Assembly: GCA_017547245.1 (NCBI GenBank)
Contig: JAFYQD010000003.1
Span: forward strand, 248,001-312,000
Direction: 5' to 3'
DNA length: 64,000 bases
From: Oscillospiraceae bacterium
Lineage (GTDB): Bacteria; Bacillota; Clostridia; Oscillospirales; Ruminococcaceae
Positions 7,274 through 15,290 of this stretch are shown piece by piece. Made by a program: the position numbers and the translations under genes. The notes beneath the pieces are model-generated. The model saw only the letters and a program-made list of their open reading frames with translations. It ran no database searches and had not been told where the DNA came from. How positions within the stretch are numbered: position 1 is the first letter of the stretch; every line of letters starts with the position of its first letter.

Positions 7274-9193
7274 GTGGAAGAGAAAAAGTTCCAGCCGTTT
7301 ATTCCGGCGGACAAAGTCGTTCCCGAATTTACTGCCTTCTCCATCATTCTTGGTGCTCTTTTGGCAGTAATTTTTGGTGCAGCTAATGCATACCTGGGCC
7401 TGCGTGTCGGCATGACCGTTTCGGCCTCCATCCCTGCGGCCGTTATCTCTATGGGTATCATCCGCAAAATTTTTAAGCGTGACTCTATTCTGGAAAACAA
7501 CGTGGTACAGACCATTGGTTCTGCTGGTGAATCGCTGGCTGCCGGTGCCATCTTTACCATCCCTGCCCTGTTTATGTGGGCTGCCGAAGGCGTTTGTGCT
7601 ACCCCCTCTATGGTTGAAATCGGTCTGATTTCGCTGTGCGGCGGTATTCTGGGTATCATGATGATGATTCCCCTGCGTGACGCCCTGATTGTTAAGGAAC
7701 ACGGTGTTCTGGGCTATCCCGAAGGACAGGCCTGTGCCGAAGTTCTGATGGCCGGTGAAGAAGGCGGCGAAAAGTCTACTGTAGTATTCTCCGGTCTGGG
7801 CATCGCTGCTGTTTACAAGTTCATCACCGACGGCCTCAAGATTTTCCCCAGCGAAGTTGACTACACCATCAATGCCTACAAGGGCTCTGGTGCAGGTGTT
7901 GACGTTCTGCCTGCTCTGGCCGGTGTTGGCTACATCTGCGGCGCTCGTGTGTCTTCTTACATGTTCGCAGGCAGCACCATTGCTTGGTTTGTTATCATGC
8001 CTCTGATCGCTCTGTTTGGCAGCGAACTGGTTATTTACCCCGCCACCGCTACCGTTGCCGAACTGTGGGCAGCCGGCGGCACCTGGAGCCTGTGGAGCAC
8101 CTTTATCCGTTACATCGGTGCAGGCGCTCTGGCAGCCGGCGGCATCATCAGCCTGGTTAAGAGCCTGCCCATGATTGTTGGCGCCTTCAAGGCCGCTTTC
8201 AAGGATTACGGCAAGGGCGGCCAGGACAGCAGCCTGCGCACCAACCAGAACATCTCCATGAAGGTTGTTCTGATTACCTGCCTGGTTGTTGCTTTGTTCA
8301 TGTGGCTCTATCCCAGCATTCCCGTAAGCCCCCTGGGTGCTATCATCATTCTGATCTTTGGCTTCTTCTTTGCCACTGTATCTTCCCGCATGGTTGGCCT
8401 GATTGGTTCTTCCAACAACCCTGTTTCGGGTATGTCCATCGCCACCCTGCTCATTGCCACCATTCTGCTTAAGGCTTCCGGTATGACCGGTGCAGCAGGC
8501 ATGACCGGTGCCATTGCCATCGGTTCGGTTATCTGCATCATCGCTGCCATTGCCGGTGACACTTCCCAAGACCTGAAGACCGGCTTCCTGCTGGGCGCAA
8601 CCCCCAAGAAGCAGCAGTACGGCGAACTGATCGGCGTTGTGGTTTCTGCCATTGCCATCGGTGCCATCATGTACCTGCTTAACGCTGCATGGGGCTTTGG
8701 TTCCGAAGAACTGGGTGCTCCCCAGGCCATGATGATGAAGATGGTTATCGAAGGCGTTATGGGCGGCAACCTGCCCTGGGCTCTGGTATTCATCGGCGTA
8801 TTCATCGCCATTGCCATTGAAATTTTGGGCCTGCCCGTTCTGCCCGTTGCCATCGGCATCTACCTGCCCTTCCACCTGAATGCAGGCATTATGTGCGGCG
8901 GTCTGGTTCGTCTGTTCCTCGAAAAGCGCAAGTACGCTTCCGAAAAGGCCAAGGAAGACTGCGTACAGTCGGGTGTTCTGTACACCTCCGGTATGATTGC
9001 CGGTGAAGGCATTGTTGGCATTCTGCTGGCTGTTCTGGCCGTTATCAAGATCGGCGACCAGAGCGTAGGCGAACTCATCAACCTGTCCGGTTCCATCAAC
9101 CTGGGCAATGTTGGCGGTCTGGTAGCATTTGCTCTGCTGCTGGTTTCCATCATCGCTTTCTCCAACCGTGGTGCAAAGTCGGCCAACAAGTAA
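7274..9193 (+). CDS. OPT family oligopeptide transporter
   Basis: 639 residues, GTG start behind AAAGGAG. The protein is almost wholly hydrophobic with roughly 14-16 membrane segments. OPT hallmarks are 'LGALLAVIFGAANAYLGLRV' near the N terminus, 'QTIGSAGESLAAGAIFTIPA', and 'SSNNPVSGMS' in the middle. Family members move oligopeptides or metal chelates with protons; bacterial substrates are mostly undefined. Codon choice is strongly biased towards a few codons, in keeping with the consensus promoter and high expression. Monocistronic, closed by a 14-bp hairpin. Confidence 0.93.
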   Translation: MEEKKFQPFIPADKVVPEFTAFSIILGALLAVIFGAANAYLGLRVGMTVSASIPAAVISMGIIRKIFKRDSILENNVVQTIGSAGESLAAGAIFTIPALFMWAAEGVCATPSMVEIGLISLCGGILGIMMMIPLRDALIVKEHGVLGYPEGQACAEVLMAGEEGGEKSTVVFSGLGIAAVYKFITDGLKIFPSEVDYTINAYKGSGAGVDVLPALAGVGYICGARVSSYMFAGSTIAWFVIMPLIALFGSELVIYPATATVAELWAAGGTWSLWSTFIRYIGAGALAAGGIISLVKSLPMIVGAFKAAFKDYGKGGQDSSLRTNQNISMKVVLITCLVVALFMWLYPSIPVSPLGAIIILIFGFFFATVSSRMVGLIGSSNNPVSGMSIATLLIATILLKASGMTGAAGMTGAIAIGSVICIIAAIAGDTSQDLKTGFLLGATPKKQQYGELIGVVVSAIAIGAIMYLLNAAWGFGSEELGAPQAMMMKMVIEGVMGGNLPWALVFIGVFIAIAIEILGLPVLPVAIGIYLPFHLNAGIMCGGLVRLFLEKRKYASEKAKEDCVQSGVLYTSGMIAGEGIVGILLAVLAVIKIGDQSVGELINLSGSINLGNVGGLVAFALLLVSIIAFSNRGAKSANK

Positions 9194-9202
9194 GCATAAT
9201 TA

Positions 9203-9231
9203 TTGCAAAAAACATTACGAGCCTATATACT
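9203..9231 (+). promoter_or_regulatory. Promoter embedded in the terminator hairpin
   Basis: TTGCAA (9203-9208), 17-bp spacer and TATACT (9226-9231). The -10 lies in the 5' arm and loop of the OPT terminator, so transcripts starting near 9238 would lack the 5' arm and avoid the hairpin. Confidence 0.5.
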
Positions 9232-9251
9232 TTGGTATATAGGCTCGTTTT
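9217..9251 (+). terminator. Terminator of the OPT gene, overlapping a promoter
   Basis: Perfect 14-bp stem (9217-9230 with 9235-9248), TTTG loop, then TTTT. The ribosome site of the next gene begins only 7 bp after the stem. Confidence 0.82.
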
Positions 9252-9268
9252 GATAAGGAGGAATTCCA

Positions 9269-9628
9269 TTGGCTAAGCAGCAGGAAAATTATCTGGAATA
9301 CATTCCGGTGGTCTCGCCCAAAAACAGCTGGAATGCTGATGAAAATGGCAAGGTGACCGTTCACATGGTGCACAAGGGCTTTTATGCCGCAATTGCGCAA
9401 AAATTCTTTGGCCGCCCCAGTGTCAGCCACATCGATTTGGATGACCAGGGAAGCTTTGTTTTTCAACAAATTGACGGCTGCCGCACCATTGGCGACATTG
9501 CTGAGCTGGTAAAGGAAAAATTCCCCGAAGAGGACGCCGTGCTGTATGGCCGCCTCATCAAGTATATGCAGATTCTGCGCAACAACAAGTTTGTTTATTT
9601 TCAGGGAAAGGATAAGATGCCCAAATGA
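9269..9628 (+). CDS. PqqD-like (RRE-type) small protein
   Basis: 119 residues with a TTG start at 9269 behind AAGGAGG. The region 'GSFVFQQIDGCRTIGDIAEL' followed by 'RLIKYMQILRNNKFVYF' matches the PqqD fold: a beta hairpin with a Trp/Phe-x-x-ID-G turn, then a small winged helix. PqqD proteins usually recognise precursor peptides for radical-SAM maturases or other RiPP enzymes, but stand-alone members exist and no maturase or precursor is seen nearby. The stop overlaps the start of the next gene (ATGA), so the pair is co-translated. Function otherwise unknown. Confidence 0.75.
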   Translation: MAKQQENYLEYIPVVSPKNSWNADENGKVTVHMVHKGFYAAIAQKFFGRPSVSHIDLDDQGSFVFQQIDGCRTIGDIAELVKEKFPEEDAVLYGRLIKYMQILRNNKFVYFQGKDKMPK

Positions 9629-9966
9629 CAACGCCTCAGATTATTATCGGAGTTTTGGCGGTGGCCATCATCACCGCAGGTTTGTATATCTGGGGACTGC
9701 GCAAATCGATGATGCAGCAGCAGGACCTTAACCGTCAGCTGCTTTCGGCCTGCGGAAGCCGTGTGGTAAAGGCGCTGAAAAAACAGTTCGCCGTTACCGA
9801 AGCCGACGTGGCCAAAATAATCGAGGGCATCACCGTTGGCCCTGCCTGGTCCCGCAACAAAATAAAGGTGGAAGACGGGAAAAAGTTTTCCCCTCAGGTC
9901 ATCGCCTTTTTGCTCGATCAGCTTTATATCGAAAAGAACAAAGACGGCAGCTATAAACTGAAATAA
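9625..9966 (+). CDS. Small membrane-anchored protein of unknown function
   Basis: 113 residues overlapping the PqqD-like gene by 4 bp. One N-terminal membrane helix ('IIIGVLAVAIITAGLYIW') is followed by a basic, cytosolic-looking domain with a small winged-helix-like pattern ('VVKALKKQFAVTEADVAKII', 'IAFLLDQLYIEKNKDGSYKL'). The strict overlap with the PqqD-like gene and the shared terminator suggest a two-component unit. No family recognised. Confidence 0.7.
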   Translation: MTTPQIIIGVLAVAIITAGLYIWGLRKSMMQQQDLNRQLLSACGSRVVKALKKQFAVTEADVAKIIEGITVGPAWSRNKIKVEDGKKFSPQVIAFLLDQLYIEKNKDGSYKLK

Positions 9967-9973
9967 CAAGAAA

Positions 9974-10010
9974 CCCCCTCCGCCGATCGGGCGGAGGGGG
10001 TAATTTTTTT
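9974..10010. terminator. Bidirectional terminator
   Basis: Perfect 11-bp GC-rich stem (9974-9984 with 9990-10000) and a T7 run at 10004-10010. It also closes typA on the minus strand. Confidence 0.9.
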
Positions 10011-10017
10011 AGGGAAC

Positions 10018-11838
10018 TCAGTTGCCGCGCTTCAGGGTCTTCATGCGCTGGGCGTGGTCCAGCTCTGCCTTTCGGATGCGGAAGCTCTTGGGGGTAACTT
10101 CCAGCAGTTCATCTTCGGCCAAAAATTCCAATGCTTCTTCCAGCGACATGATGCGGGGAGGCACCAGACGCAGGGCTTCGTCACTGCCCGAAGCACGCAT
10201 GTTGGTGATATGCTTCTTTTTGCAGACGTTTACCACAATGTCTTCGGCCTTGGGAGAAGAGCCTACTACCATGCCTGCATAAACAGGGGTACCTGCGGAA
10301 ATGAACATCTGACCGCGTTCCTGTGCATTGAACAGACCGTAGGTTACAGCTTCGCCGGTTTCGTGGGCAATCAGCGAACCGGTGTTGCGGCGCACAATGT
10401 CACCGCGGAATTCGCCGTAGCCGTGGAAAACGGTGTTCATAATGCCTTCGCCGCGGGTGTCGGTCATAAACTCGCTGCGGTAGCCGAACAGACCGCGGGA
10501 GGGAATGATGAATTCCAGCTTCATGCGGTTGCCCTGAGGAACCATGGACTGCAGCTCACCCTTGCGGGCGCCCATCTTTTCCATAACGCTGCCCATCCAT
10601 TCTTCGGGAACGTCAACAACCAGTTCTTCATAGGGTTCCTGCAGCTGGCCGTCAATTTCCTTCAGCAGAGCGTGAGGAGTGCTTACCTGGAATTCATAGC
10701 CTTCACGGCGCATGGTTTCAATCAGGATGGAGAGATGCATTTCGCCGCGGCCCAGAACCTTAAAGGCTTCGGCCGAGTCGGTTTCGTGTACCTGCAGCGA
10801 AACGTCACGCAGCAGTTCACGGAACAGACGCTCACGGAGCTGGCGGCTGGTTACAAACTTGCCTTCACGTCCGGCAAAGGGGCTGTTGTTTACCGAGAAG
10901 GTCATCTCTACGGTGGGCTCCGAAATCTTTACAAAGGGCAGGGGCTCTACATGCAGGGGATCGCAGACGGTGTTGCCGATGTTGACATTTTCAATGCCCG
11001 AGAAGGATATGATATCGCCAACGTTGGCCACATCTACGGGGCTGCGCTTTACACCGTCAAACTGATAGATGGCGGTTACCTTGCTCTTGCCCTTTACTTC
11101 GGGGCGGTGATAGTCGCAGATGGCAACTTCCTGACCAACCTTCATCTGACCGCATTCAATACGGCCGATGCCGATGCGGCCTACATATTCGTTGTAGTCG
11201 ATGCAGGAAACCAGCACACCCAGGGGTGCTGCTTCGTCGCCTTCGGGAGCTTCGATATACTCCAGAATGGTGTCCAGCAGGGGAATCAGGTTAACACCGG
11301 CTTCGTCGGGAGAATAGGAAGCGGTGCCGGAACGGCCGGAACAGAACAGCATGGGGCTGTCCAGCTGTTCGTCGGTGGCACCCAGGTCCATCAGCAGTTC
11401 CAAAACTTCGTCGATTACTTCCTTGATGCGGGCATCGGGACGGTCAATCTTGTTGACAACTACGATAACACGATGGCCCAGTTCCAAAGCCTTGGAAAGT
11501 ACAAAACGGGTCTGGGGCATGGGGCCTTCGGCTGCGTCAACCAGCAGCAGAACACCGTTTACCATCTTCAGCACACGTTCTACTTCACCGCCAAAGTCGG
11601 CGTGGCCGGGGGTGTCAACAATGTTGATTTTGATGTCTTTGTAGACGCAGGAGGCATTCTTGGCCAGAATGGTGATGCCTCTTTCTCTTTCCAGGTCGCC
11701 CGAGTCCATAACGCGTTCCTGTACGGCCTGGTTTTCGCGGAAAGTACCGCACTGGCCCATCAGACCGTCAACCAGGGTGGTTTTGCCGTGGTCAACGTGG
11801 GCAATGATAGCAATGTTGCGCAAATCTTCTCGTTTCAA
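10018..11838 (-). CDS. typA: Translational GTPase TypA/BipA
   Basis: 606 residues, standard length for TypA. It reads '[20 protein letters not shown]' at the start (G1), then 'RGITILAKN' (G2), '[14 protein letters not shown]' (G3) and 'NKIDRPDAR' (G4), plus the C-terminal BipA region. TypA binds the 70S ribosome and supports 50S assembly and growth under stress such as cold. The start is TTG (11836-11838) with a GGGAAGGA ribosome site about 10 bp upstream; no in-frame ATG is better placed. It lies 59 bp downstream of the rRNA methyltransferase gene and is probably co-transcribed with it. Confidence 0.97.
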   Translation of the reverse strand: MKREDLRNIAIIAHVDHGKTTLVDGLMGQCGTFRENQAVQERVMDSGDLERERGITILAKNASCVYKDIKINIVDTPGHADFGGEVERVLKMVNGVLLLVDAAEGPMPQTRFVLSKALELGHRVIVVVNKIDRPDARIKEVIDEVLELLMDLGATDEQLDSPMLFCSGRSGTASYSPDEAGVNLIPLLDTILEYIEAPEGDEAAPLGVLVSCIDYNEYVGRIGIGRIECGQMKVGQEVAICDYHRPEVKGKSKVTAIYQFDGVKRSPVDVANVGDIISFSGIENVNIGNTVCDPLHVEPLPFVKISEPTVEMTFSVNNSPFAGREGKFVTSRQLRERLFRELLRDVSLQVHETDSAEAFKVLGRGEMHLSILIETMRREGYEFQVSTPHALLKEIDGQLQEPYEELVVDVPEEWMGSVMEKMGARKGELQSMVPQGNRMKLEFIIPSRGLFGYRSEFMTDTRGEGIMNTVFHGYGEFRGDIVRRNTGSLIAHETGEAVTYGLFNAQERGQMFISAGTPVYAGMVVGSSPKAEDIVVNVCKKKHITNMRASGSDEALRLVPPRIMSLEEALEFLAEDELLEVTPKSFRIRKAELDHAQRMKTLKRGN

Positions 11839-11897
11839 GCTAAAACATCCTTCCCGCCTTGTGGCAGTCGTTTTATTTACAGTTTAAGGTTTACCGT

Positions 11898-12728
11898 TCA
11901 AAGTTTCCGGAAAACAAACAGGCTGAAAGAAATGGGGGTGTTCAGTTCCTCCAAAGCCATCAGATTGGCGGTTCCTTCACGCGGACTTTTCCAGAAGTAA
12001 GGGGTCATGGCAAAAAGGTCGGGGATACGCTCGTGGGGAACGGTGATGTTATCACTCACTTCCACCTTTTCCACCAGTTCAAAACCGGGCATTTCGGGCG
12101 GCAGGTCATCGTTGGCATAGGGCTTTTCGTATACCACCTGCTTCATACCCCAAAGGTGATCCACTCCCGGGGCGGCCACCACCACATATCCGCCGGGGGC
12201 CAGCACACGGGCAAACTCCTGCGGCGCCACCGGAGCGAACACATCGGTGATCAGATTCAGGCTGCCGTCAGCCGCCGGAAGGTGGAACAAACTGGCGATG
12301 GCATATTCAATTTCACGGCATCGGCCCGAGGCGTGTTTCAGTGCCGATTTTGAAAGATCTACCCCTGCCATTTTGGGCGAAAATCCGCTTTGGCAAAGGG
12401 TTTGATAGATACCTAAAGTATAATACCCCTCACCGCAGCCTGTGTCAATAAGACGGACTGTTTTTTGGTTATTTTGCTCAATAAGTTTGAGGCAAAGGGA
12501 GGCAAGACCGTTGCGCAGGCAGGCGTAATATCCGCCATCCAGAAATGCGGTACGGGCACGCACCATTTCGGGGCTGTCGCCGGGGGTCTTGCTGTTCATT
12601 TCGTTGGAAAGCAGCAGGTTGACATATCCTTTGGCGGCACGGTCAAAACTGTGTCCCTTTGGACACTTATAGACCTTGTCCAGCCGCTCCAGCGGTCTGC
12701 GGCAGACCGGGCAGCACAGAATACTCAC
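11898..12728 (-). CDS. rlmA: RlmA-like 23S rRNA (guanine-N1) methyltransferase
   Basis: 276 residues with GTG start at 12728 behind GGAGGGG. The N terminus has a zinc-binding pattern 'CPVCRRPLERLDKVYKCPKG', then 'HSFDRAAKGYVNLL', both typical of RlmA/TlrB proteins. The Rossmann methyltransferase core follows: 'LIDTGCGEGYYTL' (SAM motif I), 'AGVDLSKSAL' and 'DVFAPVAPQEFARVL'. RlmA enzymes methylate G745 or G748 in 23S rRNA helix 35; in Gram-positives RlmA(II) modifies G748. Which position is modified here cannot be told. It lies upstream of typA in a ribosome-related operon. Confidence 0.9.
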   Translation of the reverse strand: MSILCCPVCRRPLERLDKVYKCPKGHSFDRAAKGYVNLLLSNEMNSKTPGDSPEMVRARTAFLDGGYYACLRNGLASLCLKLIEQNNQKTVRLIDTGCGEGYYTLGIYQTLCQSGFSPKMAGVDLSKSALKHASGRCREIEYAIASLFHLPAADGSLNLITDVFAPVAPQEFARVLAPGGYVVVAAPGVDHLWGMKQVVYEKPYANDDLPPEMPGFELVEKVEVSDNITVPHERIPDLFAMTPYFWKSPREGTANLMALEELNTPISFSLFVFRKL

Positions 12729-12822
12729 TTCAACCCCTCCTTTTCGATATAATTGCTAACCTTATTATTTTATCACAACAAAGGTTATCAAACAATGATA
12801 CAGCACCGCAAAAAAAGAAAAA

Positions 12823-12943
12823 CTCCTGCGTGGGGGAATGGTCTGCACAGGAGGACATGGTGAAGTTGGCCATGCTTTCGGTTGCGGCAATGATCTCTTT
12901 CGGTAAAAAGTATGAAAAACAACTGCATCAGCCGTCAAAATGA
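12823..12943 (+). CDS. Candidate small protein (27-28 aa) with RBS-sequestering hairpin
   Basis: Within the 288-bp gap between rlmA and the HAD gene, an ORF starts at ATG 12857 (or GTG 12860) and ends TGA 12943. AGGAGG (12849-12854 region) fits GTG 12860 better (5 bp) than ATG 12857 (2 bp). The peptide has a hydrophobic start ('KLAMLSVAAMISFGKKYEKQ') and a basic tail, like many small membrane peptides. Upstream CTCCTG..GTG (12823-12832) can pair with CACAGGAG (12846-12853), hiding the ribosome site. The coordinates given include this hairpin. No homologue recognised; a chance ORF is possible. Confidence 0.35.
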
Positions 12944-13016
12944 CGAAAGCCCTATTATTTTGATGCATAATATGGTAAGATATTTGTGATAAATAAACGA
13001 AAAAAGGAGATCTAAA

Positions 13017-13691
13017 ATGACACAGGAACTGGTAAAAGGCCTGCCCTATCAGATGACCCCCTTTGCTATATTTGACCTTGATGGTACCCTCATCGACTCT
13101 ATGCCGGTGTGGGAGGGGATTGACTACGAGATGCTGACCGCCCGCGGTGTGGTGTACGACCCTGTAGCCACCACCGAAGCAACCAAGGCCCTCAGCATCG
13201 AAGAATCCATCGAATACTGGCGCAAAAACTTTGGCCTGACCGAAAGCATGGAAGAGCTGAAGGTCGAGGTGAATGCTCGCATCCGCCAAGCCTATGCCAC
13301 CGTTGTTCCCCTGAAGCCCCATGTGCATGAATATCTGGATTATTTGAAGCAGCAGGGGGTACGCATGTGCGTGGCCACTTCTTCCGAATTGGAACAGGTT
13401 GAGGTGGTAATGCGCCGTCTGGACCTTTGGGACAGATTTGAATTTGTTGTCACCGCCCGTGAGGTGGGCAGAGGCAAGGAATTCCCCGACATCTATCTGG
13501 AGGCTGCCCGCCGTATGGGCGCCGCTCCCCACGAATGCACCGTTTATGAAGATACCCTTGCAGCAGTAAAAACCGCCGCAAAGGCAGGATTCCACACCGT
13601 TGGTGTGGCCGACAGCTGTGGTGTGGCCGCAGCTGCACAAATCAGTGCCGAATCCCAGTGCTATATACTGGACTATTCCCAGTTGATGTAA
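13017..13691 (+). CDS. HAD-superfamily phosphatase, beta-phosphoglucomutase-like (HAD-IA)
   Basis: 224 residues behind AAAAAAGGAG, ATG 13018 region with start at 13017. Motif I is 'FAIFDLDGTLIDSMPVWEG', a helical cap follows, motif II is 'CVATSS', the Lys is in 'GRGKEFPDIYLEAARRM', and motif IV is 'TVYEDTLAAVKTAAKAG'. This is the subfamily of phosphoglycolate phosphatase and beta-phosphoglucomutase; the substrate is not assignable. Transcribed singly and closed by a shared terminator. Confidence 0.92.
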   Translation: MTQELVKGLPYQMTPFAIFDLDGTLIDSMPVWEGIDYEMLTARGVVYDPVATTEATKALSIEESIEYWRKNFGLTESMEELKVEVNARIRQAYATVVPLKPHVHEYLDYLKQQGVRMCVATSSELEQVEVVMRRLDLWDRFEFVVTAREVGRGKEFPDIYLEAARRMGAAPHECTVYEDTLAAVKTAAKAGFHTVGVADSCGVAAAAQISAESQCYILDYSQLM

Positions 13692-13697
13692 ATACAA

Positions 13698-13728
13698 AAA
13701 AGCCCGTCTGCAATGCAGACGGGCTTTT
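13698..13728. terminator. Bidirectional terminator
   Basis: Perfect 14-bp stem (13698-13711 with 13715-13728), AAT loop, A-run before and T-run after. It serves the HAD gene (+) and the PTS IIA gene (-). Confidence 0.9.
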
Positions 13729-13743
13729 GTTTGTTATGGATAA

Positions 13744-14217
13744 TCAGCAGTTTTCCTGAATGTATTCCAGGATGGCCTTGGGATCCTTCAGGGTGGTCAG
13801 GGTCTTCAGGTTGTCTTCATCGGCAAAGAAGCCCATCAGAGCGGGCAGCAGCTTTACGTTGTCGTCCATCTTCTTCATTGCCAGGCAAATCAGGATGGAA
13901 ACGTCGATGAGAATATCGGGATCGCCCATCTGCTGGAACTTAACAGGCTTGTCAAGAACAACCAGAGCAATGGCGATTTCGTTGATGTGTTCGGGGTAGG
14001 TGTGGGGAATAGCGCAGTTCAGCTCGCCGATGGGCAGGCCGGTGGGGTATTCCATTTCGCGCTGTACCAGAGCGTCAGCATAGGTTTCCTTTACGATACC
14101 CTTGGCTTCCAGAACCTTGGCAACTTCACGCAGAACTTCTTCGTTGGTTTCGCCCTTGATGTTCAGCAGAACCAGGTCTTCACGCATCTTGTCAACAAAA
14201 GTAGCTTTTTCGGCCAT
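13744..14217 (-). CDS. PTS sugar transporter EIIA, fructose/galactitol (EIIA-2) type
   Basis: 157 residues. The phosphorylated His is in 'GELNCAIPHTYPEHINE', the EIIA type-2 active site; 'LVQREMEYPTGLPI' is the matching upstream motif. It receives phosphate from HPr and passes it to EIIB. It is divergent from galactitol-type IIB and IIC genes that start 0.5 kb away, which together make a complete split PTS. The start ATG 14217 follows ACAGGAGGATGAT. Its promoter has a -10 AGTATA(complement) at 14310-14315. The sugar is not certain. Confidence 0.93.
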   Translation of the reverse strand: MAEKATFVDKMREDLVLLNIKGETNEEVLREVAKVLEAKGIVKETYADALVQREMEYPTGLPIGELNCAIPHTYPEHINEIAIALVVLDKPVKFQQMGDPDILIDVSILICLAMKKMDDNVKLLPALMGFFADEDNLKTLTTLKDPKAILEYIQENC

Positions 14218-14309
14218 AGTATATCATCCTCCTGTGTGCCTTTTATTATTTTCAATGGCGCTTGGGAAAGGTGCACCTATAAAAACGGGCCCCCTTCTTA
14301 TTTAAATAA

Positions 14310-14339
14310 AGTATACTCCATTCTACATGACTTTGTAAA
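14310..14339 (-). promoter_or_regulatory. Promoter of the EIIA gene
   Basis: On the minus strand TTTACA (14339-14334) and TATACT (14315-14310) with an 18-bp spacer, about 95 bp before the EIIA start. Confidence 0.6.
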
Positions 14340-14369
14340 GACGAAATTTTTATCTTTTTACTGATATCC

Positions 14370-14406
14370 ATGTTCGAATGAACGAATTTGTTCCGTTTTC
14401 GAACAT
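14370..14406. promoter_or_regulatory. Palindromic operator between divergent PTS genes
   Basis: Perfect 9-bp inverted repeat ATGTTCGAA (14370-14378) and TTCGAACAT (14398-14406); the 19-bp interior adds AACGAA/TTCCGTT symmetry. It lies 30 bp upstream of the EIIA -35 and 140 bp upstream of the EIIB promoter, a place for an activator or repressor of both units. The binding protein is unknown. Confidence 0.5.
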
Positions 14407-14730
14407 TTTGCCATTGGGTGAATAATTAAGGTTTGGATAAGTATGTTTTTGCAAATACCATAAACTGGTTTTAGGGCATTTTCAACATATTTCACAAAAA
14501 CAAATCATACAAATGGTTGAAAAGAGTGCCTTGTGATTAAATTAACCTTGACTTTGACATCAGATATGATACAATTTACAAGAGATAATCAGGAGGAGTA
14601 GCGTCTTGTTGCGGTTTTGAAACAAAACCGTTCATCGCTGCCGCAAATCCTTTCGCTACACCCCAAAACGAAGGACCCCTTCTGCATTGTCCAATAAAAA
14701 CGCACTTAATTATTAGGAGGATGTATTATT
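14407..14730 (+). other. Gene-free intergenic region with EIIB promoter and structured leader
   Basis: No gene is seen between 14218 and 14730. A promoter TTGACT (14548-14553), 16-bp spacer, TACAAT (14570-14575) is followed by a roughly 145-nt leader. The leader has a perfect hairpin (14612-14619 with 14623-14630, loop AAA) enclosed by GTAGCG (14598-14603) and a downstream CGCTAC. An AGGAGG at 14591 precedes no obvious start. The leader could hold a control structure, but I do not recognise a known riboswitch. Confidence 0.5.
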
Positions 14731-15015
14731 ATGAAGAAGATTCTCGTAGCTTGCGGCACCGGTGTTGTTACCTCTACCATCGCTGTTAACCGTATCAAGG
14801 ACGGCCTGAAGCAGCGCGGTCTGGAAAGAGAAGCTGAAATCACTCAGTGCAAAATCGCTGAAATCGCTTCCAAGGCTGAACTGTTTGACTTTGTTGTAAC
14901 CACCACTCAGGCTCCCGCCGGCATCAAGGTTCCCGTACTGAACGGTCTGCCCCTGCTGACCCGCGTAGGCGAAGCCAAGCTGCACGACCAGATCGCTGAA
15001 CTGGTAAAGGGCTAA
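14731..15015 (+). CDS. PTS sugar transporter EIIB, galactitol (GatB) type
   Basis: 94 residues. The N terminus 'KKILVACGTGVVTSTIA' has the phosphocysteine loop 'ACGTG' of the GatB/lactose-type EIIB fold; the length and the 'IAEI...VVTTTQAP...VPVLNGLPLLTRVG' pattern match GatB from memory. It carries phosphate from EIIA to the sugar bound by EIIC. RBS AGGAGGATG precedes ATG 14731. It lies 275 bp upstream of EIIC, an unusually long gap that contains its own promoter and hairpins. Confidence 0.93.
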   Translation: MKKILVACGTGVVTSTIAVNRIKDGLKQRGLEREAEITQCKIAEIASKAELFDFVVTTTQAPAGIKVPVLNGLPLLTRVGEAKLHDQIAELVKG

Positions 15016-15072
15016 TTTAAACAAACGTATATTATAGGTTTACTGCACATCACCAATAATTCTGCTGAATTA

Positions 15073-15102
15073 TTGACACGTTGCGGAAAAATATAATAAA
15101 AT
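15073..15102 (+). promoter_or_regulatory. Internal promoter for EIIC
   Basis: TTGACA (15073-15078), 18-bp spacer, TAAAAT (15097-15102), located after the EIIB stop. It permits separate expression of EIIC. Confidence 0.6.
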
Positions 15103-15113
15103 ATCCGTCGGCA

Positions 15114-15181
15114 ACGGGACACCGTATTTTCTGCAGTGTCCCGTCACCAATAAACTACCTTAATCTCGGACAAATGTCCGA
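15114..15181 (+). other. Two hairpins in the EIIC leader
   Basis: Hairpin 1 is a perfect 9-bp stem, ACGGGACAC (15114-15122) with GTGTCCCGT (15136-15144). Hairpin 2 is TCGGAC (15166-15171) with GTCCGA (15176-15181), loop AAAT. No T-run follows either, so they look like leader structure or mRNA stabilisers rather than terminators. Confidence 0.5.
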
Positions 15182-15290
15182 AGTCTGTAAAGCATATCTC
15201 TTCTGTATGAATTAGGGGTGCACACACAGTACATATATGCTTTGCTAAGGACAAACTTTAGGGATGTTATTAAATTAAGGAGGTTCTCTT

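Noticed and set aside
10054..12000. 648-codon frame antisense to typA
   Set aside because: The minus-strand gene is a certain TypA; the plus frame is a shadow of its codon bias.
14407..14560. Sigma-54 (-24/-12) promoter for the PTS genes
   Set aside because: No GG-N10-GC spacing was found; a sigma-A promoter is present instead.
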